From Dyadobacter frigoris (lineage in GTDB: Bacteria; Bacteroidota; Bacteroidia; Cytophagales; Spirosomataceae), in NCBI RefSeq assembly GCF_005280585.1, contig NZ_SZVO01000007.1, forward strand, positions 361,493-425,492: 64,000 nucleotides of DNA, in the 5' to 3' direction. Of this stretch, positions 30,561 to 38,858 are shown in pieces; position 1 is the stretch's first letter, and every line of letters begins with the position of its first letter. The notes beneath the pieces were generated by a model. That model saw only the letters and a list, made by a program, of their open reading frames with translations. It was not told the origin of the DNA and made no database searches. Both the position numbers and the translations under genes were made by a program.

Positions 30561-30803
30561 ATGCATTTAGATATCATTACCCCAGATAAAAAAGTATTTG
30601 CCGGAGAGGCAAATGCTGTTACTTTACCGGGTACCGACGGACAGTTTCAGGTGTTGAATAACCACGCACCGCTTGTAAGCTCGCTTAAACGTGGCGATGT
30701 GGTTGTTGATATCAGTGGCGCCAAAACAACTTATACCATCGATGGTGGTGTGGTTGAGGTACTGAACAATAAAGTTTTGGTTTTGGCTGAGGCGATTTTG
30801 TAG
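30561..30803 (+). CDS. atpC: ATP synthase F1 subunit epsilon
   Basis: The 80 residues cover only the N-terminal beta-sandwich of epsilon (LDIITPDKKVFAGEANAV, then NNHAPLVSSLKRGDV, and DGGVVEVLNNKVLVL). That domain links the rotor to the c-ring. The C-terminal two-helix domain, which can inhibit ATP hydrolysis in other bacteria, is absent. That short form is seen in several Bacteroidota, so this is probably not a truncation. It is co-transcribed with atpD. Confidence 0.93.
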   Translation: MHLDIITPDKKVFAGEANAVTLPGTDGQFQVLNNHAPLVSSLKRGDVVVDISGAKTTYTIDGGVVEVLNNKVLVLAEAIL

Positions 30804-30827
30804 GGTAAAAACGATAAATTTTTTAGT

Positions 30828-30862
30828 AGGGTACACGCTTTCGGGCTTGTACCCTATTTTTT
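30828..30862 (+). terminator. Terminator of atpDC
   Basis: AGGGTACA pairs with TGTACCCT (30828-30855, 8-bp stem with a partly paired 12-base interior), followed by ATTTTTTT. Confidence 0.75.
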
Positions 30863-30870
30863 TGGTTTTA

Positions 30871-30896
30871 TTTTGTCAATCTTCATTTTGACAAAA
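30871..30896. promoter_or_regulatory. Inverted repeat upstream of the amino-acid permease
   Basis: TTTTGTCAA (30871-30879) and TTGACAAAA (30888-30896) are a perfect 9-bp inverted repeat with an 8-base gap, 72 bases before the permease ATG. It could be an operator or a second weak terminator hairpin. Confidence 0.35.
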
Positions 30897-30967
30897 CGGT
30901 GGTATGGTAGCGTTAACTTTCCGAAAGTTTGACTATTTTCGGAAAAGCACTTTTCCCAATCACTCCT

Positions 30968-32308
30968 ATGACACAACCTTCTCCCAAAAAAGAATTACTC
31001 AAAATACTCGGTGTCGGCTTTGGTATTGCCGTGACTATCGGCGGTACTATTGGAACCGGAATTCTCAGAAAACCCGGACCGATTGCAGCCCAATTAGGAG
31101 AACCCTGGCTCATTATGGGCGCTTGGATTGCAGTCAGTTTATACGCCTTTCTCGGAACACTTTGCACCATTGAACTCGGGACTTCTGTACCAAAAGCCGG
31201 AGCCTGGTATGTGTATGCACGTCGCGCTTTCGGCGATTATGCAGGATTTGTTGTAGGAATAAACAGTTGGATGGGTACTTGCGCCGCCCTGGGTTTCGGA
31301 GTTTATACGATGAGCGAATACCTTGCGCTATTAATTCCATCACTTTTGGGTTATGAGCCGTATGTTGCAGCTTCTATATTATTGGTTTTAACCGGAATAC
31401 ACTGGATTGGCCTCGCCTTGGCAAGTACTTTTCAAAATGTGATGAGTTTCCTGAAAGCCGTAGGTTTATTCACTTTTGTAGCTGTATGTTATATTTATGG
31501 AAAAGAAATTTCCTCCGCAGATGCCAGTTTGACTACAAGTAAAATTATTCAAACCGGAAGTTTTATCGGTCCAATCATATTTTCTCTTCAAGCCATTTTT
31601 TATACATATGACGGCTGGCACACAGCAGCTTACTTCACCGAGGAAGACGAAAATCCCACAAAAAATCTTCCAAAATCGATGATTGGCGGCGTTTTACTGA
31701 TCATCATTATTTATCTGCTTTGCAATTTGGCGATACTTTACATTTTGCCAATGAATGAATTAGCCAGCTCGAAACTTGCCGCTGCCGATGCAATCCGCTT
31801 AATTTTTGGAGAAGGTTCAGGGAAAATTGTAACGATATTTTTGATGGTTTCAATCCTTGGAATTGTAAATGCACAAATGTTATTCAATCCGCGCGTGCTA
31901 TACTCGATGAGCCGTGATGGTTTATTTATCAGAGCTGCGACCTATGTAAACAAAGGAGGAACACCCGCTCTGGCCATGCCCATAACAGCCGCTGTCGCTA
32001 TCATTCTTATTTTGGTTGGAAAGGAGGCGTGTGAAAAACTTTCGGATATTGCTACTTTCTTTTTTGTTTTGGGATATACTTCCGGGTTTGCCTCGTTGCT
32101 GATGTTACGGAAAAAAGAACCGGAATTGGCTCGTCCATGGAAAGTGCCTGCTTATCCGATTTTGCCAGTTTTGATGCTGATTATTTCGATAGCATTTTTG
32201 GTTTCGGCGGTGGTTCAGGATATTTCAAGCAGTAAATACTCGATTTTGTTTTTGGTATTGAGTTATCCTATTTTTCTTGCCGTTCAGAGGTTGAATCGGA
32301 AGAATTGA
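30968..32308 (+). CDS. Amino-acid permease, APC superfamily
   Basis: An inner-membrane secondary transporter of 446 residues with about twelve hydrophobic spans. The first span carries the unwound-helix motif GGTIGTGILRKPG (about residues 25-37), the APC substrate-site signature. A later segment, FYTYDGWHTAAYFTEE, is typical of APC members. The start is taken at the ATG at 30968 (MTQPSPKKELLKILGVG); an upstream in-frame TTG adds 13 residues with no family match. Substrate cannot be told. There is no catabolic neighbour. Confidence 0.88.
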   Translation: MTQPSPKKELLKILGVGFGIAVTIGGTIGTGILRKPGPIAAQLGEPWLIMGAWIAVSLYAFLGTLCTIELGTSVPKAGAWYVYARRAFGDYAGFVVGINSWMGTCAALGFGVYTMSEYLALLIPSLLGYEPYVAASILLVLTGIHWIGLALASTFQNVMSFLKAVGLFTFVAVCYIYGKEISSADASLTTSKIIQTGSFIGPIIFSLQAIFYTYDGWHTAAYFTEEDENPTKNLPKSMIGGVLLIIIIYLLCNLAILYILPMNELASSKLAAADAIRLIFGEGSGKIVTIFLMVSILGIVNAQMLFNPRVLYSMSRDGLFIRAATYVNKGGTPALAMPITAAVAIILILVGKEACEKLSDIATFFFVLGYTSGFASLLMLRKKEPELARPWKVPAYPILPVLMLIISIAFLVSAVVQDISSSKYSILFLVLSYPIFLAVQRLNRKN

Positions 32309-32345
32309 ATTTCGAATATTTAACACACACTAACTTAATGATACT

Positions 32346-32807
32346 ATGGCTGGTACTTTTTCACAATTGTATGTTCAGGTGGTTTTTGCTGTAAAAGGCA
32401 GAGAAAATTTGATTAAAAAAGAATTTCGGACTGAGGTTTTCGAATATATCGCTGGCACCATTAAAGGAAAAGATCAAAAACCGATTATCGTTAATGGTGT
32501 CGGTGATCATGTACATGTTTTCATCGGGCTCCGACCATCAATGTCTGTCTCTGATTTGGTTAGAGATATCAAGAATAACTCTTCGAATTTTATTAATTCC
32601 AAAAAATTTGTGAAAGGTAAGTTTGCGTGGCAGGAAGGTTTTGGTTCATTTACTTATGGACAATCTCAGATCGATTCTGTTTTTAAGTATATTAGTAACC
32701 AGGAAGCACATCATCAAAAGAAAACTTTTAAAGAAGAATATATTGATATGCTGACGAAATTTCAGGTTCAGTATGATGAAAAGTATTTGTTTGATTGGAT
32801 TGAGTAG
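32346..32807 (+). CDS. Y1 transposase (IS200/IS605 or REP-associated type)
   Basis: A complete 153-residue single-stranded DNA transposase of the HUH superfamily. The metal-binding motif is H-V-H (residues 55-57) in VGDHVHVFIGL. The catalytic tyrosine is Y115 in FKYISNQEAHH. The length and the motif order match IS200-like TnpA proteins abundant in Bacteroidota. No TnpB partner is present. Downstream within 60-125 bases lie two inverted hairpins and then four direct ones, the arrangement expected for REP-associated Y1 enzymes (RAYT). Whether it acts on its own mobility or on the repeats is not known. Confidence 0.88.
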   Translation: MAGTFSQLYVQVVFAVKGRENLIKKEFRTEVFEYIAGTIKGKDQKPIIVNGVGDHVHVFIGLRPSMSVSDLVRDIKNNSSNFINSKKFVKGKFAWQEGFGSFTYGQSQIDSVFKYISNQEAHHQKKTFKEEYIDMLTKFQVQYDEKYLFDWIE

Positions 32808-32864
32808 GTATCAACTTTCAACACATTAGTCGACCGACAGGACAATAGTTAAGCTGGTTATGCC

Positions 32865-32930
32865 ACCCGTTCCGGGTTTGGTTTTCGGCTCGATCTAACT
32901 TGCTATAATAATATCATCCCTTCGGGATTT
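32865..32930 (-). repeat. Inverted REP-like pair after the transposase
   Basis: On the plus strand the order is ACCCGTTCCGGGT (32865-32877), then the tail CTATAATAATATC (32903-32915) and ATCCCTTCGGGAT (32916-32928). On the minus strand this is the hairpin ATCCCGAAGGGAT, the tail GATATTATTATAG, then a second palindrome. That is the same unit order as the direct repeats at 33087-33530, in inverted orientation. Confidence 0.85.
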
Positions 32931-33069
32931 TGGATCTCGGAAGTTCATAAGATGTTAAGGTATAATAATCTCGAATGATTACATTAAAAGAGAAAGGAAA
33001 CATTCCACAATATTTTTAAATACGCAATATGATATAAAAGGTTTGGCAAAAACTTAGTTTTCAATCAAA

Positions 33070-33530
33070 ATATTCGAATATAGAAAATCCCGAAGGGATG
33101 ACATTATTATAGAAAAAGCAACCAATAGCTATTTGTAGAACCCTGAAAGGGTGGTATAAGAAATAATCTAAAACCATTTCAATCTAAAAAATCCGAATTG
33201 CAAAAATCCCGAAGGGATGATATTATTATAGAAAAATATAAACTATGATCAACCGTTAAACCCTGAAAGGGGGGGTATAGGAAATAATCTAAACCTTTTC
33301 AATTTAAAAAATTCGAAGGGCAAAAATCCCGAAGGGATGAAATTATTATAGAAAAATATAAACTACGATCAACCGTTAAACCCTGAAAGGGGGGTATAGG
33401 AAATAATCAAAATCTTTTCAATTTAAAAAATTCGAAGGGCAAAAATCCCGAAGGGATGACATTATTATAGAAAAACGTAAACGATGATCAACCGTTAAAC
33501 CCTGAAAGGGTGGCATAGGAGATCGCAACC
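33070..33530. repeat. Tandem REP-like array, four units of about 119-120 bp
   Basis: Four direct units begin with ATCCCGAAGGGAT at 33087, 33206, 33326 and 33445 (period 119, 120, 119). Each is followed by a 13-nt tail ending TTATTATAG. A second palindrome of the type ACCCTGAAAGGGT (first at 33140-33152), followed by GGTATAAG or GGTATAGG, lies about 54 bases later. The first hairpin and its tail are identical to those of the array at 1-916, but the second hairpin and the filler DNA differ. The gap 32808-33613 holds no gene. Confidence 0.92.
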
Positions 33531-33613
33531 AAACCAATTTATAATTCCAAAAAAATATTATGATAAAACCACACTTCTAATTTTCATATCAAACTAAAAA
33601 TTTATCACCAGCC

Positions 33614-36046
33614 ATGCCCTTCAAACTCACCTTACCTAAGACCCTAATTCTCATTTTCTCTGTTTTCGCCCTTGCCTCTTACAAATGGGCAGAAGACGAT
33701 TTTTCAAAAATAATTTTAACCCGATTACAGGAATACCGCCGTATTTTCCCTCAGGAAAAAGCTTATCTGCATCTTGATAAACCTTACTATATCACCGGCG
33801 ATACACTTTGGTTCAATGCATATCTGGCAGAAGGTTCCGTGCATTTTGCAGATAGCGCGAGTCAGGTTCTTTATGTTGATCTTCTTGATAAACGGAACGG
33901 TAAAAGCATAGCGCTGAGAAGGGTAAAACTGAGCGGAGGATTTGGAAAGGGCGACATTATACTAAATGATGATTTACCAAAAGGAGCATATACTATTCGG
34001 GCCTATACCAGTTGGATGCGTAATTTCCAGGAAGATTTCTTTTTTCACAAAGACATTTACCTTTTCAATGATAATGTAGAAAAACCCGCAAGTCCGGCCT
34101 CTGCACTCGATGTTCAGTTTTTTCCCGAGGGCGGCCAACTTGTTGCCGGCCTGAGCACTCGTATAGGATTTAAGGCAATTGACGAATCGGGTTTGGGTCC
34201 GGATGTGAATGGTTTTATTCTTAACCAAAATAACGATACGATTGCTGCTCTGAAAAGTGAGCATTTAGGCATGGGGAAATTCCCTTTTGAACCAGCCGCC
34301 AACCAGAAATACACAGCCTATCTGAGAAAAAAGTCGGAGCCGTTCAAAGCATTTAATTTTCCCGAAATAAAACCGGAAGGATATATCATGATGGTTAATA
34401 ATCTGACTACAACAGATAAAATGCGTGTCCTGATTTATGCCAATTTTTCAGACAATACGGATAAGGAAATAAATATTGTCGCACATACAAGAGGTCTGGT
34501 TGCTTTTGCGGCAAAAGGAAAAGTAACAAAAAAGGGATTGCAGCTTAATGTTCCAACATCAGCATTTCCGGATGGTATAACGCAGCTGACACTTTTTGAC
34601 CATTTGAATCAACCTGTTTGTGAGCGGGTTGTTTTTATAGACCATGGCGACCGGCTTAATGTCAAGATCAATACACAAAAAAACATATACAAATTAAGAG
34701 AGAAAACGGAGGTTGAAGTAATGGTCACAGATAGCTCCGGCGCACCGGTAGAAACCAATTTGTCGGTAGCCGTTACAGACGCGGGACAAATTGCACAGCA
34801 GCCATTTGACCAGAATATCGTTTCTTACTTACTGCTTTCTTCCGACCTGAAAGGTACTATTGAGCAACCCTCCTATTATTTTGACAAAAAAAATGAAGAC
34901 CGGAAAATCAAAGTTGATATCCTGATGATGACTCAGGGTTGGCGCAGATTTGATTGGAAAGACGTTTTGCAGGAAACACATACCGCACCCGCCCGTTTTG
35001 TAGAACAGGGTTTTTCAATTCAGGGTGAAGTAAAACGAAACAGTAAAAAACCGGCAGAAAATGTGATGCTTTCAGTTTATCTTACCGGCGATAGCATAAA
35101 TACATTTTTGACTACAGAAACGGGGTCAACAGGATTGTTTTCGCTGGATAACCTGGTTTTTAAAGATTCCTTAAATGTTCGTTTGCAGGGAATGAATCCT
35201 AAAAACAGGGATATGCTCAACATTCTGGTCACTCCTTTTGACCCGCCTAAATTTACAATTTCCCGGATACCGTTTTACCCGATTACTGTGGATGCATTAC
35301 AAATGGCGGCTTATTTAAAAAGGACGGAAGAATATCTGGAAATTGAAAGAAAAATTCGCGCGAGCAGGGAAAAACTATTAAAAGAAGTGACGATCCGTGG
35401 ACAAAAAGAGGTTCCCCGGGATAACAGAAAATTATATAATCACGCCGATGCGACGATAAAAGTTTCGGCCATGACAACAGGCGGTGCCATGACTGTGCTG
35501 GATATGATTCAGGGCCGTGTGGCCGGTGTGCTAGTCTCAGGATCAGGCTCCAATGCTTCGATACGTATTCGAAACAGTAATACAGAACCTACCTTTTTGC
35601 TCGACGGCGTGCCTGTTGACAAAGCTATGATCACTTCTCTTAATATTTTTGATGTTGAAACAATTGATGTTCTAAAAGGTACTTCCGCTGCAATTTTCGG
35701 AAGCCGTGGAGGAGGAGGCGTTATTTCAGTTTTAACAAAACGTGCTAACGTCAACTATGATTATTCGAAAGACATCTTGCCAGGTGTAACCGTTTCAAAA
35801 ATTGCAGGTTTTAACACGCCCCGGGAATTTTATACGCCCCGCTACGATTTGGACCTGCCCAATAACAATGTTCCTGATTACCGCTCGACAATTTTCTGGG
35901 CCCCAATGCTTAGAACCGACAAAGATGGCAAAGCAAAATTCAGTTATTTCAATACCGATGCCACTACAAATGTAACAATCCGGGCTGAGGCATTAACTGC
36001 CTGGGGGATACCGGGTTCAGGAGAAGGAGGTTATTCTGTACGATAA
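33614..36046 (+). CDS. MG2-like exported protein with TonB-plug domain
   Basis: An 810-residue exported protein. After a signal peptide, the segment EKAYLHLDKPYYITGDTLWFNAYL (residues of about 47-70, read in parts) marks an alpha-2-macroglobulin MG2-type domain, and further beta domains follow. A TonB-receptor plug-like domain lies near residues 620-715 (MIQGRVAGVLVSGSGS, LLDGVPVDK, VLKGTSAAIFGSRGGGGVI). Only about 95 residues follow, far too few for the 22-strand receptor barrel. The C-terminus has a segment LRTDKDGKAKFSYFNTD typical of such Bacteroidota proteins. It is presumably an outer-surface protein; its substrate is unknown. Confidence 0.85.
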   Translation: MPFKLTLPKTLILIFSVFALASYKWAEDDFSKIILTRLQEYRRIFPQEKAYLHLDKPYYITGDTLWFNAYLAEGSVHFADSASQVLYVDLLDKRNGKSIALRRVKLSGGFGKGDIILNDDLPKGAYTIRAYTSWMRNFQEDFFFHKDIYLFNDNVEKPASPASALDVQFFPEGGQLVAGLSTRIGFKAIDESGLGPDVNGFILNQNNDTIAALKSEHLGMGKFPFEPAANQKYTAYLRKKSEPFKAFNFPEIKPEGYIMMVNNLTTTDKMRVLIYANFSDNTDKEINIVAHTRGLVAFAAKGKVTKKGLQLNVPTSAFPDGITQLTLFDHLNQPVCERVVFIDHGDRLNVKINTQKNIYKLREKTEVEVMVTDSSGAPVETNLSVAVTDAGQIAQQPFDQNIVSYLLLSSDLKGTIEQPSYYFDKKNEDRKIKVDILMMTQGWRRFDWKDVLQETHTAPARFVEQGFSIQGEVKRNSKKPAENVMLSVYLTGDSINTFLTTETGSTGLFSLDNLVFKDSLNVRLQGMNPKNRDMLNILVTPFDPPKFTISRIPFYPITVDALQMAAYLKRTEEYLEIERKIRASREKLLKEVTIRGQKEVPRDNRKLYNHADATIKVSAMTTGGAMTVLDMIQGRVAGVLVSGSGSNASIRIRNSNTEPTFLLDGVPVDKAMITSLNIFDVETIDVLKGTSAAIFGSRGGGGVISVLTKRANVNYDYSKDILPGVTVSKIAGFNTPREFYTPRYDLDLPNNNVPDYRSTIFWAPMLRTDKDGKAKFSYFNTDATTNVTIRAEALTAWGIPGSGEGGYSVR

Positions 36047-36197
36047 GTGACTTTCTTATAAGAATATTTTGTAATATCCGTTACTATTGAAGAGCGGCCC
36101 GGGATTCTGCCAATCAACCAGAAAAAAAAATGGTACCTTTGCTGTTTATATTGAAACAGCCGATTAGTCTTAATTCCTGATTGGCAACAAGAAAAAT

Positions 36198-37943
36198 ATG
36201 AGGATAGAATTATTGAAGATATTCTTGCTAACAAGCCTTTTAATGGCTTTCGGAATCACGCGCGTCGATGCACAACGTCGAAGTAAAACCCATGAAAAGG
36301 AAAAATCCGCAGTTGTCTCCGGATTTCGGCTGGAAGAGGAAACACTTACCGCGGAAGGAATGAAATTCATGATGACGGATCAGCCCGCCCGTGCACTTCC
36401 GGTATTTGAACAGATTATCAAAAAAAGTCCTTCGGACGGAGCCGGATATTTTTTGTTAGCCACTGCTCTTTTGAAACTGGACAGGCAGGATGAGGCCCTT
36501 ATTCTTGCTAAAAAAGCTTATGAGCTTGATAAAACCAATGCGTTTTATGCAAAACAACTGGCAGAACTTTATGCCAAGAAAAGAAAATATACCGAAGCCG
36601 CGCAAATTTATGAGCCGCTGGTGGCCAAAAATCCTGAAAATCTTGAGTATGGAATTGAGCTTGCTGCTATTTATGTTTTCAACGAACAATTTGACAAAGC
36701 AATCCAGACTTACGATCTCCTTGAAAAATCAATTGGGGTAACTGAGGAAATTACACATCAGAAAGAACAGCTTTATTTAAGGGAAAATAAACTGGAAAAA
36801 GCGCTGGGTGAAGCAAAAAAACTGATAGACAGCGAACCTGGAGAAGCAAGTTATCGTGTGGAAATAGCAGAAATGCTGATTGCTAACGACAAAATTTCGG
36901 ATGCCGTTCTCCCTTTACAGGAAGCTTTAAAAATTAATCCTGATGAAGCACAGGCACACGTTCTTCTGGCAGATATTTATCGCCGAAATGGTGACGTCCA
37001 AAAATGTAATCAGGAGTTAAAACTGGTTTTTGCTAACCCAAACCTGGATGCTGATCCCAAAATTCGTGTGCTTTCAGGTTATCTTAAAATGCTGAAAACA
37101 GAAGATGAAATGGACGAGGCACTCGTTCTTGCCAAGCAATTGGCTGAAACACATCCAAGTGAAGCACGTACGCACGTTATTTATGCAGACTTGCTCATGC
37201 GCCGCGGAAAAAAAGCAGAGGCCCGCGATAAGTATGCAATAGCTGCCGGGCTGGACGGTTCTGTTTATGAAGTCTGGGGTGCCATTATTCAGCTCGACGG
37301 GGAATTGAATCAGGCCGACAGCCTGTTGGCGCATTCAGAAAAAGCGTTGGAAATTTTCCCAAATCAAGGCCTGTTATGGTATTCCAACGGAACGGCACTT
37401 TTGATGAAAAAGAATTACAAACAAGCCATTTCATCATTTGAAGAAAGTCTGAAACTAATCACAGATAAGCCGGATATGATTCCTTATATCCACGCTCAGC
37501 TCGGTGACGCATATAATGGGCTTGGTGATAACGCAAAATCAGACGCAGCTTACGACCTCGCTTTACAGGAAAACCCTGACAATGATCACGTTTTGAATAA
37601 TTACAGTTATTTCCTTTCTCTTCGTAAAGAAAAACTGGATCTGGCACTAAAAATGTCCGAACGTCTTGTTCAGCAGCATCAGGATAATGCCACCTACCTG
37701 GACACGTATGCCTGGGTTTTATACATTCGGAAAGATTACAAAAAAGCAAAGGAATCGCTGGAAAAAGCGATTAAGGATACATCCAATATTAGTGGCACAA
37801 TTGTTGAACATTATGGAGATGTACTATTCAAGTTGGGCGAACGCGATAACGCCGTTCTTCAATGGAAAAAAGCCAAGAAAATGGGAGAAACAACTGAACT
37901 ACTGGATAAAAAAATAGCAACCGGGACATTACATGAACAATAA
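36198..37943 (+). CDS. TPR-repeat exported protein
   Basis: A 581-residue exported protein (signal peptide cleaved after VDAQ). It contains at least ten tetratricopeptide-type repeats from about residue 55 to the end, for example ANDKISDAVLPLQEALKINP near 240 and AYVLYIRKDYKKAKESLEKA-like units near 505-525. The repeat array suggests a periplasmic or outer-membrane scaffold. Its stop overlaps the next gene by 11 bases, so it is the first gene of a coupled run with DUF4292 and an EnvC-like gene. That run suggests a role in the cell envelope; exact function is unknown. Confidence 0.85.
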   Translation: MRIELLKIFLLTSLLMAFGITRVDAQRRSKTHEKEKSAVVSGFRLEEETLTAEGMKFMMTDQPARALPVFEQIIKKSPSDGAGYFLLATALLKLDRQDEALILAKKAYELDKTNAFYAKQLAELYAKKRKYTEAAQIYEPLVAKNPENLEYGIELAAIYVFNEQFDKAIQTYDLLEKSIGVTEEITHQKEQLYLRENKLEKALGEAKKLIDSEPGEASYRVEIAEMLIANDKISDAVLPLQEALKINPDEAQAHVLLADIYRRNGDVQKCNQELKLVFANPNLDADPKIRVLSGYLKMLKTEDEMDEALVLAKQLAETHPSEARTHVIYADLLMRRGKKAEARDKYAIAAGLDGSVYEVWGAIIQLDGELNQADSLLAHSEKALEIFPNQGLLWYSNGTALLMKKNYKQAISSFEESLKLITDKPDMIPYIHAQLGDAYNGLGDNAKSDAAYDLALQENPDNDHVLNNYSYFLSLRKEKLDLALKMSERLVQQHQDNATYLDTYAWVLYIRKDYKKAKESLEKAIKDTSNISGTIVEHYGDVLFKLGERDNAVLQWKKAKKMGETTELLDKKIATGTLHEQ

Positions 37944-38763
37944 GATTACGGTATGGTTCCTGGCTTTGGGCTGCATTTGGTTTACTTCATGCCACAAAAA
38001 ACATCTTTCAAAAGGAACAACAAGGCCAGCGCTTGATTCGGCCTTTGTATTAAAAGATTCTTCAAAAACGGATTCCATGGCAGCCAATGCAGTGGCACCT
38101 GTAAATGTGAGTGAAATTGCGTTTGACTATCTTCTGACAAAATCCAAATTTTCCTTTCGAAGCAGCACGCAGGATTTTGACAATACTAATGTCAATATAA
38201 GAATAAAAAAAGACAGTCTGATCTGGCTTTCCGTAACTGGAATTGGCTTTGAAGTTGCCCGCGGATTAATCACGCCGGATTCCATTGTTTTTGTTGACAA
38301 ATTTCACAAGGAATATTTTGTTTTCACTTATGCGCAGCTAAGTAAACAATATAATTTCGATCTGAATTTTAAACTTTTACAATCAATCATTGTAGGAAAT
38401 CTTCCTATCGCACCTGCGTCTGACTCCAAATTTTATAAGGAAAATGAGTTTATTGTTCTTCATCAGGAGAACGAGCGGATTATTTTGGATAATTATATTG
38501 ATGAAAAAAATCTGAAACTTCAACAATTGAAAGCAATTGAAATTCCTACAAAAAATACCTTTACGCTGAATTACGAGGATTTTAAAGACGTAAGCGGATT
38601 TCTGTTTCCTTTCGGCAGCCTTATCAACCTGGATGTTCAGTCTCAAAAAGACAAGCAATTCTATCAGACCACTATGCGTATCAAACATAATAAAGTAGAA
38701 TTGGCGGCTAAAAACCCAGGATTCCCGTTTAGTATACCTTCCAGCTACACCCGAAAAAGGTAA
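37933..38763 (+). CDS. DUF4292 lipoprotein
   Basis: A 276-residue lipoprotein with the lipobox FTSC (cysteine 20). The mature part is a beta-rich domain of the DUF4292 family (segments SFRSSTQDFDNTNVNIRIKK, IWLSVTGIGFEVARG), related in general shape to LolA/LolB-like lipid-binding folds. It overlaps the TPR gene by 11 bases and is followed 95 bases later by an EnvC-like gene. Role inferred from context: envelope assembly. The family has no settled function. Confidence 0.85.
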   Translation: MNNKITVWFLALGCIWFTSCHKKHLSKGTTRPALDSAFVLKDSSKTDSMAANAVAPVNVSEIAFDYLLTKSKFSFRSSTQDFDNTNVNIRIKKDSLIWLSVTGIGFEVARGLITPDSIVFVDKFHKEYFVFTYAQLSKQYNFDLNFKLLQSIIVGNLPIAPASDSKFYKENEFIVLHQENERIILDNYIDEKNLKLQQLKAIEIPTKNTFTLNYEDFKDVSGFLFPFGSLINLDVQSQKDKQFYQTTMRIKHNKVELAAKNPGFPFSIPSSYTRKR

Positions 38764-38858
38764 AAATCAGATTCTCCACTCATTTATAGGCACAAAAACG
38801 TGAAGTCTGCTTAACTTTGCGTGCCGTTTAAGGTATTTTGGCAGCAAGAAAAATAAAT

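Larger units (their letters stand above)
32346..32930. mobile_element. Putative Y1 transposase/REP element
   Basis: The element spans the transposase gene and the inverted hairpin pair directly after it. I cannot set exact left and right ends: no clear terminal hairpin is visible between 32309 and 32345. The end coordinate is the last inverted hairpin. Confidence 0.45.

Noticed and set aside
33070..33530. Possible CRISPR array
   Set aside because: The segments between the hairpins are themselves repeated, so there are no spacers.
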